Shown: piece by piece, positions 1-8,452 of the stretch
Numbering within the stretch: position 1 is the stretch's first letter
Layout of the letters: each line of letters begins with the position of its first letter
Assembly: GCA_048270225.1 (NCBI GenBank)
Contig: JBLWTG010000008.1
Span: 144,798 to 208,797, forward strand
From: Allopusillimonas sp048270225
GTDB taxonomy: Bacteria > Pseudomonadota > Gammaproteobacteria > Burkholderiales > Burkholderiaceae_B
DNA: 64,000 bases
Direction of reading: 5' to 3'
Translations under genes and position numbers: made by a program
The notes under the pieces: generated by a model
Database searches by the model: none
Seen by the model: only the letters and a program-made list of their open reading frames with translations
What the model was told of the DNA's origin: nothing

Positions 1-55
1 GGACATCGGCGGCAGTCCAGGCTTTGGGACGGAAATCGTGTGTTGTCTGTGTCAT
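1..55 (-). CDS. start of an unidentified leftward gene (partial)
   Basis: An ATG at 55-53 on the minus strand opens a frame that stays open to the window edge and gives MTQTTHDFRPKAWTAADV. It lies divergent from the LysR gene at 152, the usual place for the target gene of a LysR regulator. A weak purine-rich stretch (GGGAT) sits upstream of the ATG. Only 18 residues are visible and I do not recognise the family. The call rests on position and open frame alone. Confidence 0.45.
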   Translation of the reverse strand, partial: MTQTTHDFRPKAWTAADV

Positions 56-151
56 GTGCTGATCCCGAAATACAGTGTCTCGAAAACATTCTAGGGTCAG
101 CCGATATGCAGGTATAGTGAATAGTTTTAACTCTTATCATCAGGATTCTTG

Positions 152-1036
152 ATGAAGCTCGATGCCTTTGACACGCTGATGTCGGTTCTGCGCCTGGGTA
201 CCTTTGCGGCCGCAGCGAAAGACCGCAACCTCACGCCCAGTGCAGTCAGCATGCAGATGAAGCAGCTCGAGGAATACGTCGGCCAGGTATTGTTTGACCG
301 CTCCGGCAATCAGGTGCGGGCCACCGGCATGGCGCGGGAACTGGCCAATTTCATGAGCCCGGCGCTATTGGGCCTGGACTCGATCCGCAAGCGATCCACC
401 ATGGAGGTTCAGGGCACTGTCGGGCTTGGTGTCATCGAATCCATGCAACCCATTGTGCTGCCCGACACCATACTGGCATTGCGCGAGCGCTATCCGGGGG
501 TGAAGCTTCGGCTGGAGCGGGGCCGCAGCAGCGAGCTGGTCTCGGCGGTCAAGGCCGGCACGCTGGATGCTGCGCTCGTCGCCGAACCCGAGGCAGGAGG
601 ATCTGTCCGCCTGCACTGGACGCCTGTCCTGCGCCAGCCCATGGTGATGCTCACGCCACCCAAAGCCCGCGAAACCAAGGTCGCAGCGGTTTTCCGGAAA
701 TATCCATGGATCAAGTACGATCACCGGACCGTCACCGGCGACATGGCGGCACGATACCTTCATGCTGAATTAGGGGAGCTTCGGCATTCGTATGAACTGG
801 GCAGCGCGGCAGCCATTGCCGCCATGGTGAGCGCCGGACTGGGCGCGTCCATTGTTCACCCTGGCAACGCCACGATTTTCAGGGCCTATGACGTGCGGGT
901 GGTCAAGCTGGAGCGCGGCGCTCCCGTGATGAAGTTCTCCCTGGTCAGGCGCAGGCACGACGAAGACAGCCGCACGCTCATCGCACTGACAGAGATCATC
1001 AGCGGCGTGATGGGCGCAGTCGCAGCCATCGCTTAG
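152..1036 (+). CDS. LysR-family transcriptional regulator
   Basis: A 294-residue protein with the LysR layout: N-terminal winged helix-turn-helix (about residues 1-60, with AAAAKDRNLTPSAVSMQMKQLE as the recognition region) and a type 2 periplasmic-binding-like effector domain from about residue 90. ATG at 152 is preferred over the TTG immediately before it. It is divergent from the partial gene at 1-55 and followed by the GST gene 66 bases on. It probably controls one or both neighbours. The effector is unknown. Confidence 0.9.
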   Translation: MKLDAFDTLMSVLRLGTFAAAAKDRNLTPSAVSMQMKQLEEYVGQVLFDRSGNQVRATGMARELANFMSPALLGLDSIRKRSTMEVQGTVGLGVIESMQPIVLPDTILALRERYPGVKLRLERGRSSELVSAVKAGTLDAALVAEPEAGGSVRLHWTPVLRQPMVMLTPPKARETKVAAVFRKYPWIKYDHRTVTGDMAARYLHAELGELRHSYELGSAAAIAAMVSAGLGASIVHPGNATIFRAYDVRVVKLERGAPVMKFSLVRRRHDEDSRTLIALTEIISGVMGAVAAIA

Positions 1037-1102
1037 CCTGTCCATTGACCATTTTGTATCGATTGAACTAAAATAAAAACCCACGCTCAGGAGCCGCCAC
1101 GC

Positions 1103-1819
1103 ATGATTCGCTTTTACTTCCACCCAACGCCCAATCCCGCGAAAATCGCACTGTTCCTGGAAGAGACCGGGCTTGCCTATGAAGCCATTCCGGTCGACAC
1201 CAGCAAGGGCGAGCAGCATGCGCCGGCTTTTCGGGCCATCAATCCAAATGGCAAAGTACCGGCTATTGTCGATACCGACGGTCCTGGCGGCAAGGAAGCC
1301 CGGGTCTTTGACTCCACGGCTATCCTAATCTATCTGGCCGACAAAACAGGACAGCTCCAGGGCACTCCGGAAGATCGGCCCGAACTGCTTTCCTGGCTGC
1401 TTTTCATCGCCTCAGGCTTGGGGCCGTTCTCGGGACAGGCCGTGCATTTCCAGTTTGCCGCACCGCAGGGCCTGGACTATGCCGTCAATCGATATCGCCG
1501 CGAAGCAGAGCGGCACTACCAGGTTCTGAATGACCACCTTGCCGAACGCGACTTCATCGTCGGCGACAGCTTCACGATCGCCGACATCTCGGCCTGGGGC
1601 TGGATCGATCGCGCCTCCCGCGTGCTCAAAGGCTCGGACTCACCCCTGGATGCCTACCCGCACATCAAACGCTGGTTCGCCAGCGTGGATGCACGCCCAG
1701 CGGTGTCCCGCGCCAGGGCGGTATCCAAGCGCCACGAATTCAAGTCCGTAAATGACGACGAGACCAAACGCGCCCTCTTCCCGTCCAACTATCCTCCCGC
1801 GCCGGCGCAAGGAGCCTGA
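1103..1819 (+). CDS. glutathione S-transferase, nu-class/YfcG-like
   Basis: A 238-residue cytosolic GST. The thioredoxin-fold N-terminal domain (about 1-90) has HPTPNPAKI at the start, resembling the TPN motif of YfcG-type enzymes, then the cis-proline segment GKVPAIV and the glutathione-binding FDSTAILIYL. The all-helical C-terminal domain fills residues 100-225. Nu-class members act as disulfide-bond oxidoreductases or detoxify electrophiles. The substrate here is unknown. The stop at 1817-1819 is one base from the ATG of the SDR gene, so the two are translationally linked, and the TetR gene follows. Confidence 0.88.
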   Translation: MIRFYFHPTPNPAKIALFLEETGLAYEAIPVDTSKGEQHAPAFRAINPNGKVPAIVDTDGPGGKEARVFDSTAILIYLADKTGQLQGTPEDRPELLSWLLFIASGLGPFSGQAVHFQFAAPQGLDYAVNRYRREAERHYQVLNDHLAERDFIVGDSFTIADISAWGWIDRASRVLKGSDSPLDAYPHIKRWFASVDARPAVSRARAVSKRHEFKSVNDDETKRALFPSNYPPAPAQGA

Positions 1820-1820
1820 T

Positions 1821-2615
1821 ATGGATGTAAAGAACAAACGTGTACTCATTACCGGTGGGTCCAGCGGCATAGGCCATGCGCTGGCCCGCGTGTTGATTGA
1901 ACGAGGCGCCAGGGTCGTCATTACCGGAAGGCGCAAGCAGGTCCTGGATGATGCACTGCACAGCCTTGACTCAGCCAAGGGCATTTGCGCCGACGTGGCA
2001 ACCACAGAAGGAAGGCGCGCAACACTGGACGGCGCCCTGCAGATACTGGGCGGGCTGGACATCCTGGTCAACAACGCGGGCGGCGTACGCGCAGGCCGGC
2101 TGGAGCACACGACAGAAGCAGATATCGAGCAGATGGTCACCGTCGATCTGCTCGCTCCCATTCTGCTGACCCGCGCGGCCTTGCCCGCACTGCGCGCCAG
2201 CGGCGACGCCATGGTGGTCAATGTTTCTTCCGGCATTGCCCTGGTGGGCGCCCCTTTCTACGCAAGCTACGCCGCAGTAAAAGCCGGTCTTGCTCACTTC
2301 GGCGAAGCGCTGAGGCGAGAGCTCAAGGGCGAGGGCATCCATGTCCTGACAGCCTACCCCGGCGCCACCGACACGCCGATGATGCAATCCAGTCGCGCCG
2401 GCCCCGAACTTGGCTTCTTGCGCGAACCGGCATCCAGCGTCGCCGAGGCGATCCTGGGCGGTATAGAAAAGAATGACTTCGAAGTGATTCGCGGCGGCGA
2501 GGTACGGGCGCAGATGATTGCGTTAAATCGCAGTGACGCCGCTGCGGTTGACGCCAGGTTCCTGAAGCTCAAACCCGCAATGGAAGAAGCCGTCAAAGAC
2601 CACAGCGCACTATGA
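1821..2615 (+). CDS. short-chain dehydrogenase/reductase
   Basis: A 264-residue classical SDR. It shows the nucleotide-binding TGGSSGIG (residues 11-18), NNAG (85-88), a catalytic serine in NVSSG (about 136-137) and YAAVK (Tyr150, Lys154). The ATG at 1821 is chosen because AAGGAG lies just before it. An upstream in-frame ATG would overlap the GST gene by 68 bases. It probably performs NAD(P)-dependent oxidoreduction of an alcohol or carbonyl. It is the middle gene of a GST-SDR-TetR run. The substrate is not deducible. Confidence 0.9.
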   Translation: MDVKNKRVLITGGSSGIGHALARVLIERGARVVITGRRKQVLDDALHSLDSAKGICADVATTEGRRATLDGALQILGGLDILVNNAGGVRAGRLEHTTEADIEQMVTVDLLAPILLTRAALPALRASGDAMVVNVSSGIALVGAPFYASYAAVKAGLAHFGEALRRELKGEGIHVLTAYPGATDTPMMQSSRAGPELGFLREPASSVAEAILGGIEKNDFEVIRGGEVRAQMIALNRSDAAAVDARFLKLKPAMEEAVKDHSAL

Positions 2616-2660
2616 GAACGCGAAATCCCGTCCTTCGCGCCCCAACAGAACGAGACCGCA

Positions 2661-3245
2661 ATGGCACGTCCCAAAGAGTTTGACGAAGCAGCAGCGCTGA
2701 ATGCCGCCATCCTGTGCTTCTGGTCGCGCGGCTATGAGGCCACGTCCATTCGCGACCTGGCCAATGCGATGGGTATCTCTGGCCCCAGCATGTACAACAC
2801 CTTCGGCGACAAGCGCGCGCTGTATAAAATGGCGCTCGATCACTATGTCGAGCGGGGCTTTTGCGACCGGACCCGGCGTTTCGAAGCCGAGCTGGCTCCC
2901 CGGGCCGCCATCGATGCCTTCTTCGATGAAATCATTGAATTGTCGTTGAACGATCAGCAACGTAAAGGATGCCTGATCGTGAACGCAGCGCTTGAGCTGG
3001 CCCCGCATGACCCTGAGTTCCAGACGGCGCTGACCGTCGTCCTGCGCAATATGGAGTCCTTCTTCTATCGCTGCGTCAAGACGGGACAGGGCGACGGCAC
3101 GATCAGCAAGGCCCTGCCGGCCGAAGATCTTGCCCGCATGCTGCTTGGCCTGCTCATGGGCCTGCGCGTTCTCGCACGATCCCGCCCCGAACCCGAACTG
3201 CTGAACGGGCTCGTACGCCCCGCGCTGACGCTGCTCGATGTCTGA
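2661..3245 (+). CDS. TetR/AcrR-family transcriptional regulator
   Basis: A 194-residue protein with a TetR helix-turn-helix at about residues 8-55 (ATSIRDLANAMGISGPSMYNTFGDKRALYKMAL, given here in part) and a divergent helical ligand-binding C-terminal domain. It starts 45 bases after the SDR stop, so it is probably cotranscribed with and represses the GST-SDR genes, a common arrangement for electrophile-responsive TetR proteins. It ends convergently 24 bases from the thiolase gene. Confidence 0.9.
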   Translation: MARPKEFDEAAALNAAILCFWSRGYEATSIRDLANAMGISGPSMYNTFGDKRALYKMALDHYVERGFCDRTRRFEAELAPRAAIDAFFDEIIELSLNDQQRKGCLIVNAALELAPHDPEFQTALTVVLRNMESFFYRCVKTGQGDGTISKALPAEDLARMLLGLLMGLRVLARSRPEPELLNGLVRPALTLLDV

Positions 3246-3269
3246 GCAACAGTCATTCAGGGGACGACG

Positions 3270-4439
3270 CTACTTCACCCGCTCAAGAATGCTGACATAA
3301 TTGGCGACCGCTGCGCCTCCCATATTGAACACGCCTGCCAGCTTCGCGTCAGGGATCTGCATGTCGCCCGCCTCGTCCATCAATTGCAGGCAGGCCATCA
3401 CATGCATCGACACACCGGTCGCGCCGATGGGATGCCCCTTGGCCTTCAGCCCGCCAGACGGATTAATGGGGAGTTTTCCGTCTTTCTGGGTCCAGCCTTC
3501 CTGCACAGCCTTGTAGCCCTCGCCTCGCGCCGTCAGGCCCATGGCCTCGTACTCGATCAACTCAGCGATGGTGAAACAATCGTGGGTTTCAACGAAATCC
3601 AGATCGTCCAGCGAGATGCCCGCCGCCTGCCTGGCCTGTTGCCAGGCTTTTGCCGCCCCGTCAAAGGCCACCACATCGCGACGGCTCAACGGCAAGGCAT
3701 CATTGACGTGGGCCCTGGCGCGAAATCCGATCGCGCGCGACAGGCGCTGGGCCGTTTCCTCGTCAGCCAGAACAATGGCGGCGGCGCCATCTGAAATCAG
3801 CGAGCAATCGGTGCGGCGCAAGGGTGCGGCAACATAGGGATTTTTGTCGGAGACGGCGTTGCAGAACTCAAAACCCAGGTCCTTGCGTACTTGCGCATAG
3901 ATATTGGCAACGCCGTTTCGGTGGTTCTTGGCCGCGATCATTGCCAGTTCGGCGCTCCGATCGCCGTAGCGCCGAAAATACTCTGAAGCGATGCCGCCAA
4001 ACACGCCCGCAAATCCGCCAGGCCCCGCTTCTTCCTTGCGATAGCTTGCACCCAGCAGCACGTCGCCCACCTCACTCGTAGGCAGAGAAGTCATTTTCTC
4101 GGCGCCCACCACCAACGCAATACGACCCCGGCCAGACTCGATAAAGTCCATGGCGGCATACAGGGCCGCAGAACCCGTCGCGCAGGCATTCTCCAGCCGT
4201 GTGGCAGGTACATTCGCAAGCGCGGGGTCTGCCAGCGCCACCAGAGCGCCCTGAAAATCCTGCTTGCTGAAGCCGTTGTTCATTACACCCACGTATATTC
4301 CATCGACCTCCGTGGCCGGAACGCCCGCGTGCCGTAATGCATCAAGCGACACCCGACTCATCAATGCTTCGGTATCCTCGTCCATCAGCTTGCCAAACGG
4401 AATGTGCGCCCAGCCCACAATCATGCTGCGATTCGCCAT
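3270..4439 (-). CDS. thiolase family protein, SCP2-type acetyl-CoA acyltransferase
   Basis: A 389-residue thiolase-fold enzyme. The nucleophilic cysteine is Cys86 in RLENACATGSAAL. The histidine-containing HDCFT and GHPIGATG motifs lie towards the C-terminus. HDCFT in place of a classical second-cysteine CxG motif places it with SCP2/SCPx-type thiolases, which often act on branched or sterol-derived 3-ketoacyl-CoA. The ATG at 4439 follows a strong AGGAG. It is the last gene of the leftward operon that begins at 8420 and would do the final thiolytic cleavage. Degradative direction is inferred from context. Confidence 0.88.
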   Translation of the reverse strand: MANRSMIVGWAHIPFGKLMDEDTEALMSRVSLDALRHAGVPATEVDGIYVGVMNNGFSKQDFQGALVALADPALANVPATRLENACATGSAALYAAMDFIESGRGRIALVVGAEKMTSLPTSEVGDVLLGASYRKEEAGPGGFAGVFGGIASEYFRRYGDRSAELAMIAAKNHRNGVANIYAQVRKDLGFEFCNAVSDKNPYVAAPLRRTDCSLISDGAAAIVLADEETAQRLSRAIGFRARAHVNDALPLSRRDVVAFDGAAKAWQQARQAAGISLDDLDFVETHDCFTIAELIEYEAMGLTARGEGYKAVQEGWTQKDGKLPINPSGGLKAKGHPIGATGVSMHVMACLQLMDEAGDMQIPDAKLAGVFNMGGAAVANYVSILERVK

Positions 4440-4535
4440 GAATAACTCCTCTTTCAGTCTTCTGAATTGGTAAAGCAGTGTTCCGTGCCCAAGGCTTGCA
4501 AGCGCAAGCCAGCAGCAGGCAAACACCGGGAACGG

Positions 4536-4994
4536 CTAACGTCCCGCCAACATCCTGGTTGCCGTGTACGTCATGACATCTTTTCCGTCCTGATTCTTCA
4601 CGTCGATGCGCGACGCAACCACGGCCCGATTATGCTTGGACGTCTCGCGAATCGAGACGATCTCTATCTCAGCCCAGATCGTATCGCCGACCACAACAGG
4701 GGCCAGCATCTTCTGGTGCACCTCCAGCAGCGCAAGCCCCGTGCCCTGTATCATGCCCTGCATGATGAGTCCTTCTATCAGGCCATAAGTGAGGGCACCA
4801 GGGACTGGCCTGCCCTTCATCGCCCCGTGCTCGAATGTCGCGTCGATGAATATGGTCTCCAGCATGCCGGTGACACTGACGAAGTTCACCAGGTCTGTTT
4901 CGGTAACGGTTCGGCGAAACGTCCTGAATCGCTGTCCTTCAGCGAGGTCCTGCCAGTACAGCCCACGCCCGATGATGTTTGCCTCATGTGTCAT
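4536..4994 (-). CDS. MaoC-like hot-dog protein lacking hydratase catalytic residues
   Basis: A 152-residue single hot-dog domain protein of the MaoC/(R)-enoyl-CoA hydratase type. The C-terminal half (VGDTIWAEIEIVSI...) aligns well with the family. The hydratase motif normally reads D-x-N-P-x-H. Here the matching stretch is TGMLETIFID, with Met44 and Phe49 where PhaJ-type enzymes have the catalytic Asp and His. It may therefore be a thioesterase-like, binding or partner subunit, not an active hydratase. The ATG at 4994 follows AAGGAAG. An in-frame ATG at 5072 has no comparable site. It lies between thiolase and racemase in the operon. Confidence 0.82.
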   Translation of the reverse strand: MTHEANIIGRGLYWQDLAEGQRFRTFRRTVTETDLVNFVSVTGMLETIFIDATFEHGAMKGRPVPGALTYGLIEGLIMQGMIQGTGLALLEVHQKMLAPVVVGDTIWAEIEIVSIRETSKHNRAVVASRIDVKNQDGKDVMTYTATRMLAGR

Positions 4995-5099
4995 GTTTGT
5001 CTTCCTTTGTAAGCAGCAAGCGCTGCTGCAATAGATGAATCTATTCTGTGTAGTCAGCCGCAACGACATCATATCGAAGCAGTCAGGTATCCAAGGCCA

Positions 5100-6212
5100 C
5101 TAGCCGTCCCCAGACGCTCCCCATTGATCCAGCACGGCGTCCAGACCTGCCTCAGGCTGGTCGCAAACCGGCTTCGGGACATCGGGCACGGTGCGACTGA
5201 AGCGTGGGGCCGGCGCAGGCTGCATAACGCCATCAATATCCACAAACGTACCTCGTGCCTTCAGGTGAGCGTGTCCGGGCGCCTCGTCGAACGACAACAC
5301 CGGCGCAAAGCAAACGTCTGTGCCTTCGAGCAGCGCGCACCATTCATCGCGGGTACGCGTCCGGAAACGTTGCGCGATCGCGTTCCGGGCAAGCGGCCAG
5401 TCGGCGCGGTCATTCTGATCGCCCACCTCCGCCGCCGTCAAATCCAGCTTTTTCAATAGCTGAGCATAAAAGCGCGCCTCGATCGGACCTATGGAGATCC
5501 AGGCATGATCCGCGCACTCGTAAACATCGTAATAGGGCGCCCCGCCATCCAGCACATTGGTTCCCCGCTCGCGCCTCCACAGGTCGGCGGCGTGCAAACC
5601 ATAGAAGATGGTGGCAAGCGATGCCGCGCCATCCACAATAGCCGCATCAATGACCTGGCCCTGCCCCGACTTATGCACTTCCAGCAGGGCGGCGAGCACG
5701 CCCAGCGCAAGATACAGCGCGCCGCCCGCCATATCGCCTGTCAGCGCCAGGGGAATGGCCGGCGCCTGACCCTCGCGGCCAATCGCGTGAATAATGCCGG
5801 TCAGCGCGACATAGTTAAGATCGTGACCCGCCGCGTTCGCCAGCGGGCCGGTCTGCCCCCAGCCGGTCATCCGGCCGTAAATCAATCGAGGATTGCGCAG
5901 CAAGCATGCGTCAGGCCCCAGGCCAAGCTTCTCTGTTTTTCCGGGGCGAAAGCCCTCAATCAGGACATCCGCCCGCTCTACCAGTTTCAATACCTGCTCG
6001 ACGGCTTCGGGCTGTTTCAGATCGAGCTTGACGATACGCCGGTTGCGCAGCAACAAGTTGTACTTCGCAGGACGCTCGACGCCCAGCTCAACCGGCTCGC
6101 TGCGCTCAATACGGACAATGTCCGCCCCCAGGTCTGCCAGCAGCATGCATGCCATCGGCGACGGCCCAACACCAGCAAGCTCTATGATTCTAATGCCGTG
6201 CAACGGTCCCAT
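5100..6212 (-). CDS. alpha-methylacyl-CoA racemase (CaiB/BaiF fold)
   Basis: A 370-residue CaiB/BaiF-fold protein. Two motifs point to a racemase and not a CoA-transferase: AGHDLNY (His130) and GDMAGGALYLALG (Asp160), matching the His126/Asp156 catalytic pair of mycobacterial MCR and mammalian AMACR. The enzyme would interconvert (R)- and (S)-2-methylacyl-CoA so that acyl-CoA dehydrogenases can act. That fits an operon for branched-chain or sterol-side-chain-like substrates. The ATG at 6212 is preferred because MGPLHGIRIIEL aligns with the family start. An in-frame ATG lies at 6233. Confidence 0.85.
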   Translation of the reverse strand: MGPLHGIRIIELAGVGPSPMACMLLADLGADIVRIERSEPVELGVERPAKYNLLLRNRRIVKLDLKQPEAVEQVLKLVERADVLIEGFRPGKTEKLGLGPDACLLRNPRLIYGRMTGWGQTGPLANAAGHDLNYVALTGIIHAIGREGQAPAIPLALTGDMAGGALYLALGVLAALLEVHKSGQGQVIDAAIVDGAASLATIFYGLHAADLWRRERGTNVLDGGAPYYDVYECADHAWISIGPIEARFYAQLLKKLDLTAAEVGDQNDRADWPLARNAIAQRFRTRTRDEWCALLEGTDVCFAPVLSFDEAPGHAHLKARGTFVDIDGVMQPAPAPRFSRTVPDVPKPVCDQPEAGLDAVLDQWGASGDG

Positions 6213-6238
6213 ATGATTTTCCTGGAATATCAAAAATA

Positions 6239-7234
6239 TCAGTTGGCAGACAAGTGCTCACGAACAAACTGCAAGGCCGGAGCGCACTCCCCGATCAGCG
6301 CTTTACCGACTTCGCGGGCGCACCATTCCGGACTCGCGCCCACCATGCACCATTCCTGCAAACGTCGCGTATACAAGCCCAGGGCATATTCTTCCGTGAT
6401 GCCGATCGCACCGTGAAGTGCATGAGATATGGCTATAACGCGTCGTGCGGCATCGCAGCTGGCTAGCCGGGCACCAAGCGCCGACAAGATGTCTGGCTGA
6501 GCCACGGTGCCTCTGCAGCCCATACGCGCAGCCATGGTGGCGAACGCCACCTGCTCGGCCAGCACGCTGGCTTCCATTTGCACTGCCTGAAACCGGCCGA
6601 TCTGCCGTCCGAACTGACTGCGCTCGTTGATGTACGTCAACGTCATCGCCTGTATGGCCTGCATCGCACCCGCCATTTCAGCGGCCTGCAGTGAAGCCAT
6701 GATCGTATTGGCAGAGGCCTGGGCCTCGAATACCGCCAACGCCTCGCTGAGCCGGATGCCATCTGCCGAGCCGCTGACCCGTGGCCGGAACAGACCTGGA
6801 CGGATCGCCGTGCCGCCCAACGCCATAAGATGCCATTGCCCCTGGTAGGCCACGAGCGCGTGTGTAGCGTGCATCAGGCCTGCGGTTTCGGGCAAGGACA
6901 CCAAACCGTCGTCCGAGGGTAGCGCGTCGCACAGAACAATCGGACCATCCGGCATATCGGAAAAAACCGGAGCGAGCAGCGCCCTCGCGACGGCAGTATC
7001 CAGCAAAGGCAGAGGAAACGCATGCCGCCCCAGCGCCTCGCCCAGCGAGCAGGCGTCATTCAGCGATAAGCCAATTCCCCCCAGCGCTTCGCCGACAAAC
7101 GCTTCGGTATAACCTAGTGGTTCGATCAAGGCCCATGGGGCTCCTGCCCCCTCCAGCTCAAAGCGCCGGACCTTGTCCACAGCCAAACTATCAGCCAGGG
7201 CCCGTGAGAGGCCTTCAACAAGATATTCTGTCAT
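6239..7234 (-). CDS. acyl-CoA dehydrogenase, short partner subunit
   Basis: A 331-residue acyl-CoA dehydrogenase-family protein, shorter and more divergent than the 389-residue neighbour at 7251-8420, 16 bases upstream. The helical C-terminal domain is recognisable (NERSQFGRQIGRFQAVQ, AISHALHGAIGITEEYALGLYTRR). The N-terminal and beta domains are reduced. Adjacent long/short pairs of this kind commonly form alpha2beta2 heterotetramers in sterol and cholate side-chain degradation (FadE26-FadE27 type). The ATG at 7234 was chosen because an earlier ATG would overlap the preceding gene. Confidence 0.87.
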   Translation of the reverse strand: MTEYLVEGLSRALADSLAVDKVRRFELEGAGAPWALIEPLGYTEAFVGEALGGIGLSLNDACSLGEALGRHAFPLPLLDTAVARALLAPVFSDMPDGPIVLCDALPSDDGLVSLPETAGLMHATHALVAYQGQWHLMALGGTAIRPGLFRPRVSGSADGIRLSEALAVFEAQASANTIMASLQAAEMAGAMQAIQAMTLTYINERSQFGRQIGRFQAVQMEASVLAEQVAFATMAARMGCRGTVAQPDILSALGARLASCDAARRVIAISHALHGAIGITEEYALGLYTRRLQEWCMVGASPEWCAREVGKALIGECAPALQFVREHLSAN

Positions 7235-7250
7235 CGCACTTGTTTCCTTG

Positions 7251-8420
7251 TCATCGCAAACCCAATCCTCGCGCAATAATGCCGCGCAGAATCTGACGCG
7301 TACCGCCACGCAATGAAAAGCTGGGATTGATCTGGGTCAGATAGGCCAGGGTCTGCATCAATGCGACAGGAGGCTGTTGGCCGCTGCCTGCCCCCTCGGT
7401 CTGCAGCGCCTGCATGATCCATCCCGGTATGCTTTGTTCGAGCTCTGTACCCACGTCTTTCACGAGTGAGGCTCCCAGCACGGCCTGCTCTCCCCGGTTG
7501 AGCTGCGCTGCTATGCTCAGTGACATCGCGCGCAAGACCGCGGTATGCGACGCTATGCGGCCAAGCGTCGCGAGTGTGGCGCTATCCACCTGTGTCTGCC
7601 GGCGCAGATGCGCGAGCCACGTATCCACCAGCACCATGGACGACAACAGCCGTTCGGGCCCGCTGCGCTCAAAAGTAAGCTCCTGCGTCACCTGCGTCCA
7701 TCCATCGCCCTCCTCGCCGATCAACGCATCCTCAGGCAACGCTACATCCTCGAACAACACTTCGCAGAAATGCTGGTCTCCGGCGATATCCTGAATGGCG
7801 CGCACAGACACGCCCGGCAGTGACATATCGACCAGAAACTGCGACAAGCCCTTATGCCGGTCCTCAGCGGTTCCGCTCGTTCGAACCAGCGCGCACATGA
7901 ACTGCGAGCGATGGGCATTCGTTGTCCATATCTTGCGGCCACGGAGCACCCAGCCACTGTCTGTGCGCACGGCGCGAGTCCGGATGCTGGCAAGATCGGA
8001 ACCGGTGTCAGGCTCGCTCATGCCTATACAGAAAAACAGCTCTCCGCGCAGTATGGCGGGCAGAAAGCGTTCGCGCTGCGCTTCGGTGCCGTAGCGCAAA
8101 ATAAGCGGAGCCGTCTGGCGATCCGCAATCCAGTGCGCGGCGACAGGCGCCCCGGCGGCAAGCAGTTCCTCGGACAGCACAAAACGGGCGAATGCACTCC
8201 GCCCGCCGCCGCCGTACCGAGCCGGCAGAGTCAAGCCCAGCCAGCCCTGACTCCCCAGCTTCTGGCTGAACTCGGCATCAAACCCCATCCAGGACCGGGC
8301 GCGCTGTGCAGGCGTCATATGTTTGAGGGCCTTGGCCAGAAAGACGCGCACGGGTTCTCGCAGCGCCTCATCTTCCGGCGGAATACTCGCCCCCTGAAAT
8401 ATATTAGTAATATTGCTCAC
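7251..8420 (-). CDS. acyl-CoA dehydrogenase, long subunit
   Basis: A 389-residue acyl-CoA dehydrogenase with the N-terminal helical domain, the FAD-binding beta domain (CIGMSEPDTGSDLASIRTRA, WTTNAH) and a C-terminal helical domain. I chose a GTG at 8420-8418 preceded by GGAAG. The in-frame ATG at 8498 would overlap the start of the divergent LysR gene by 46 bases. It would introduce the alpha,beta double bond into an acyl-CoA with FAD, probably with the short subunit downstream. It is the first gene of the operon running to 3270. Confidence 0.88.
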   Translation of the reverse strand: MSNITNIFQGASIPPEDEALREPVRVFLAKALKHMTPAQRARSWMGFDAEFSQKLGSQGWLGLTLPARYGGGGRSAFARFVLSEELLAAGAPVAAHWIADRQTAPLILRYGTEAQRERFLPAILRGELFFCIGMSEPDTGSDLASIRTRAVRTDSGWVLRGRKIWTTNAHRSQFMCALVRTSGTAEDRHKGLSQFLVDMSLPGVSVRAIQDIAGDQHFCEVLFEDVALPEDALIGEEGDGWTQVTQELTFERSGPERLLSSMVLVDTWLAHLRRQTQVDSATLATLGRIASHTAVLRAMSLSIAAQLNRGEQAVLGASLVKDVGTELEQSIPGWIMQALQTEGAGSGQQPPVALMQTLAYLTQINPSFSLRGGTRQILRGIIARGLGLR

Positions 8421-8452
8421 ATTGCTTCCAGTATTTATAAGGCTTCCCGTCC

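Noticed and set aside
5100..6212. CoA-transferase annotation for this CaiB-fold gene
   Set aside because: The HDxNY and GDMAGG motifs indicate racemase rather than transferase.
5505..6416. 303-codon open frame on the plus strand opposite the racemase gene
   Set aside because: It is antisense to a gene with clear catalytic motifs and has no recognisable domain; long antisense frames are common in GC-rich genes.
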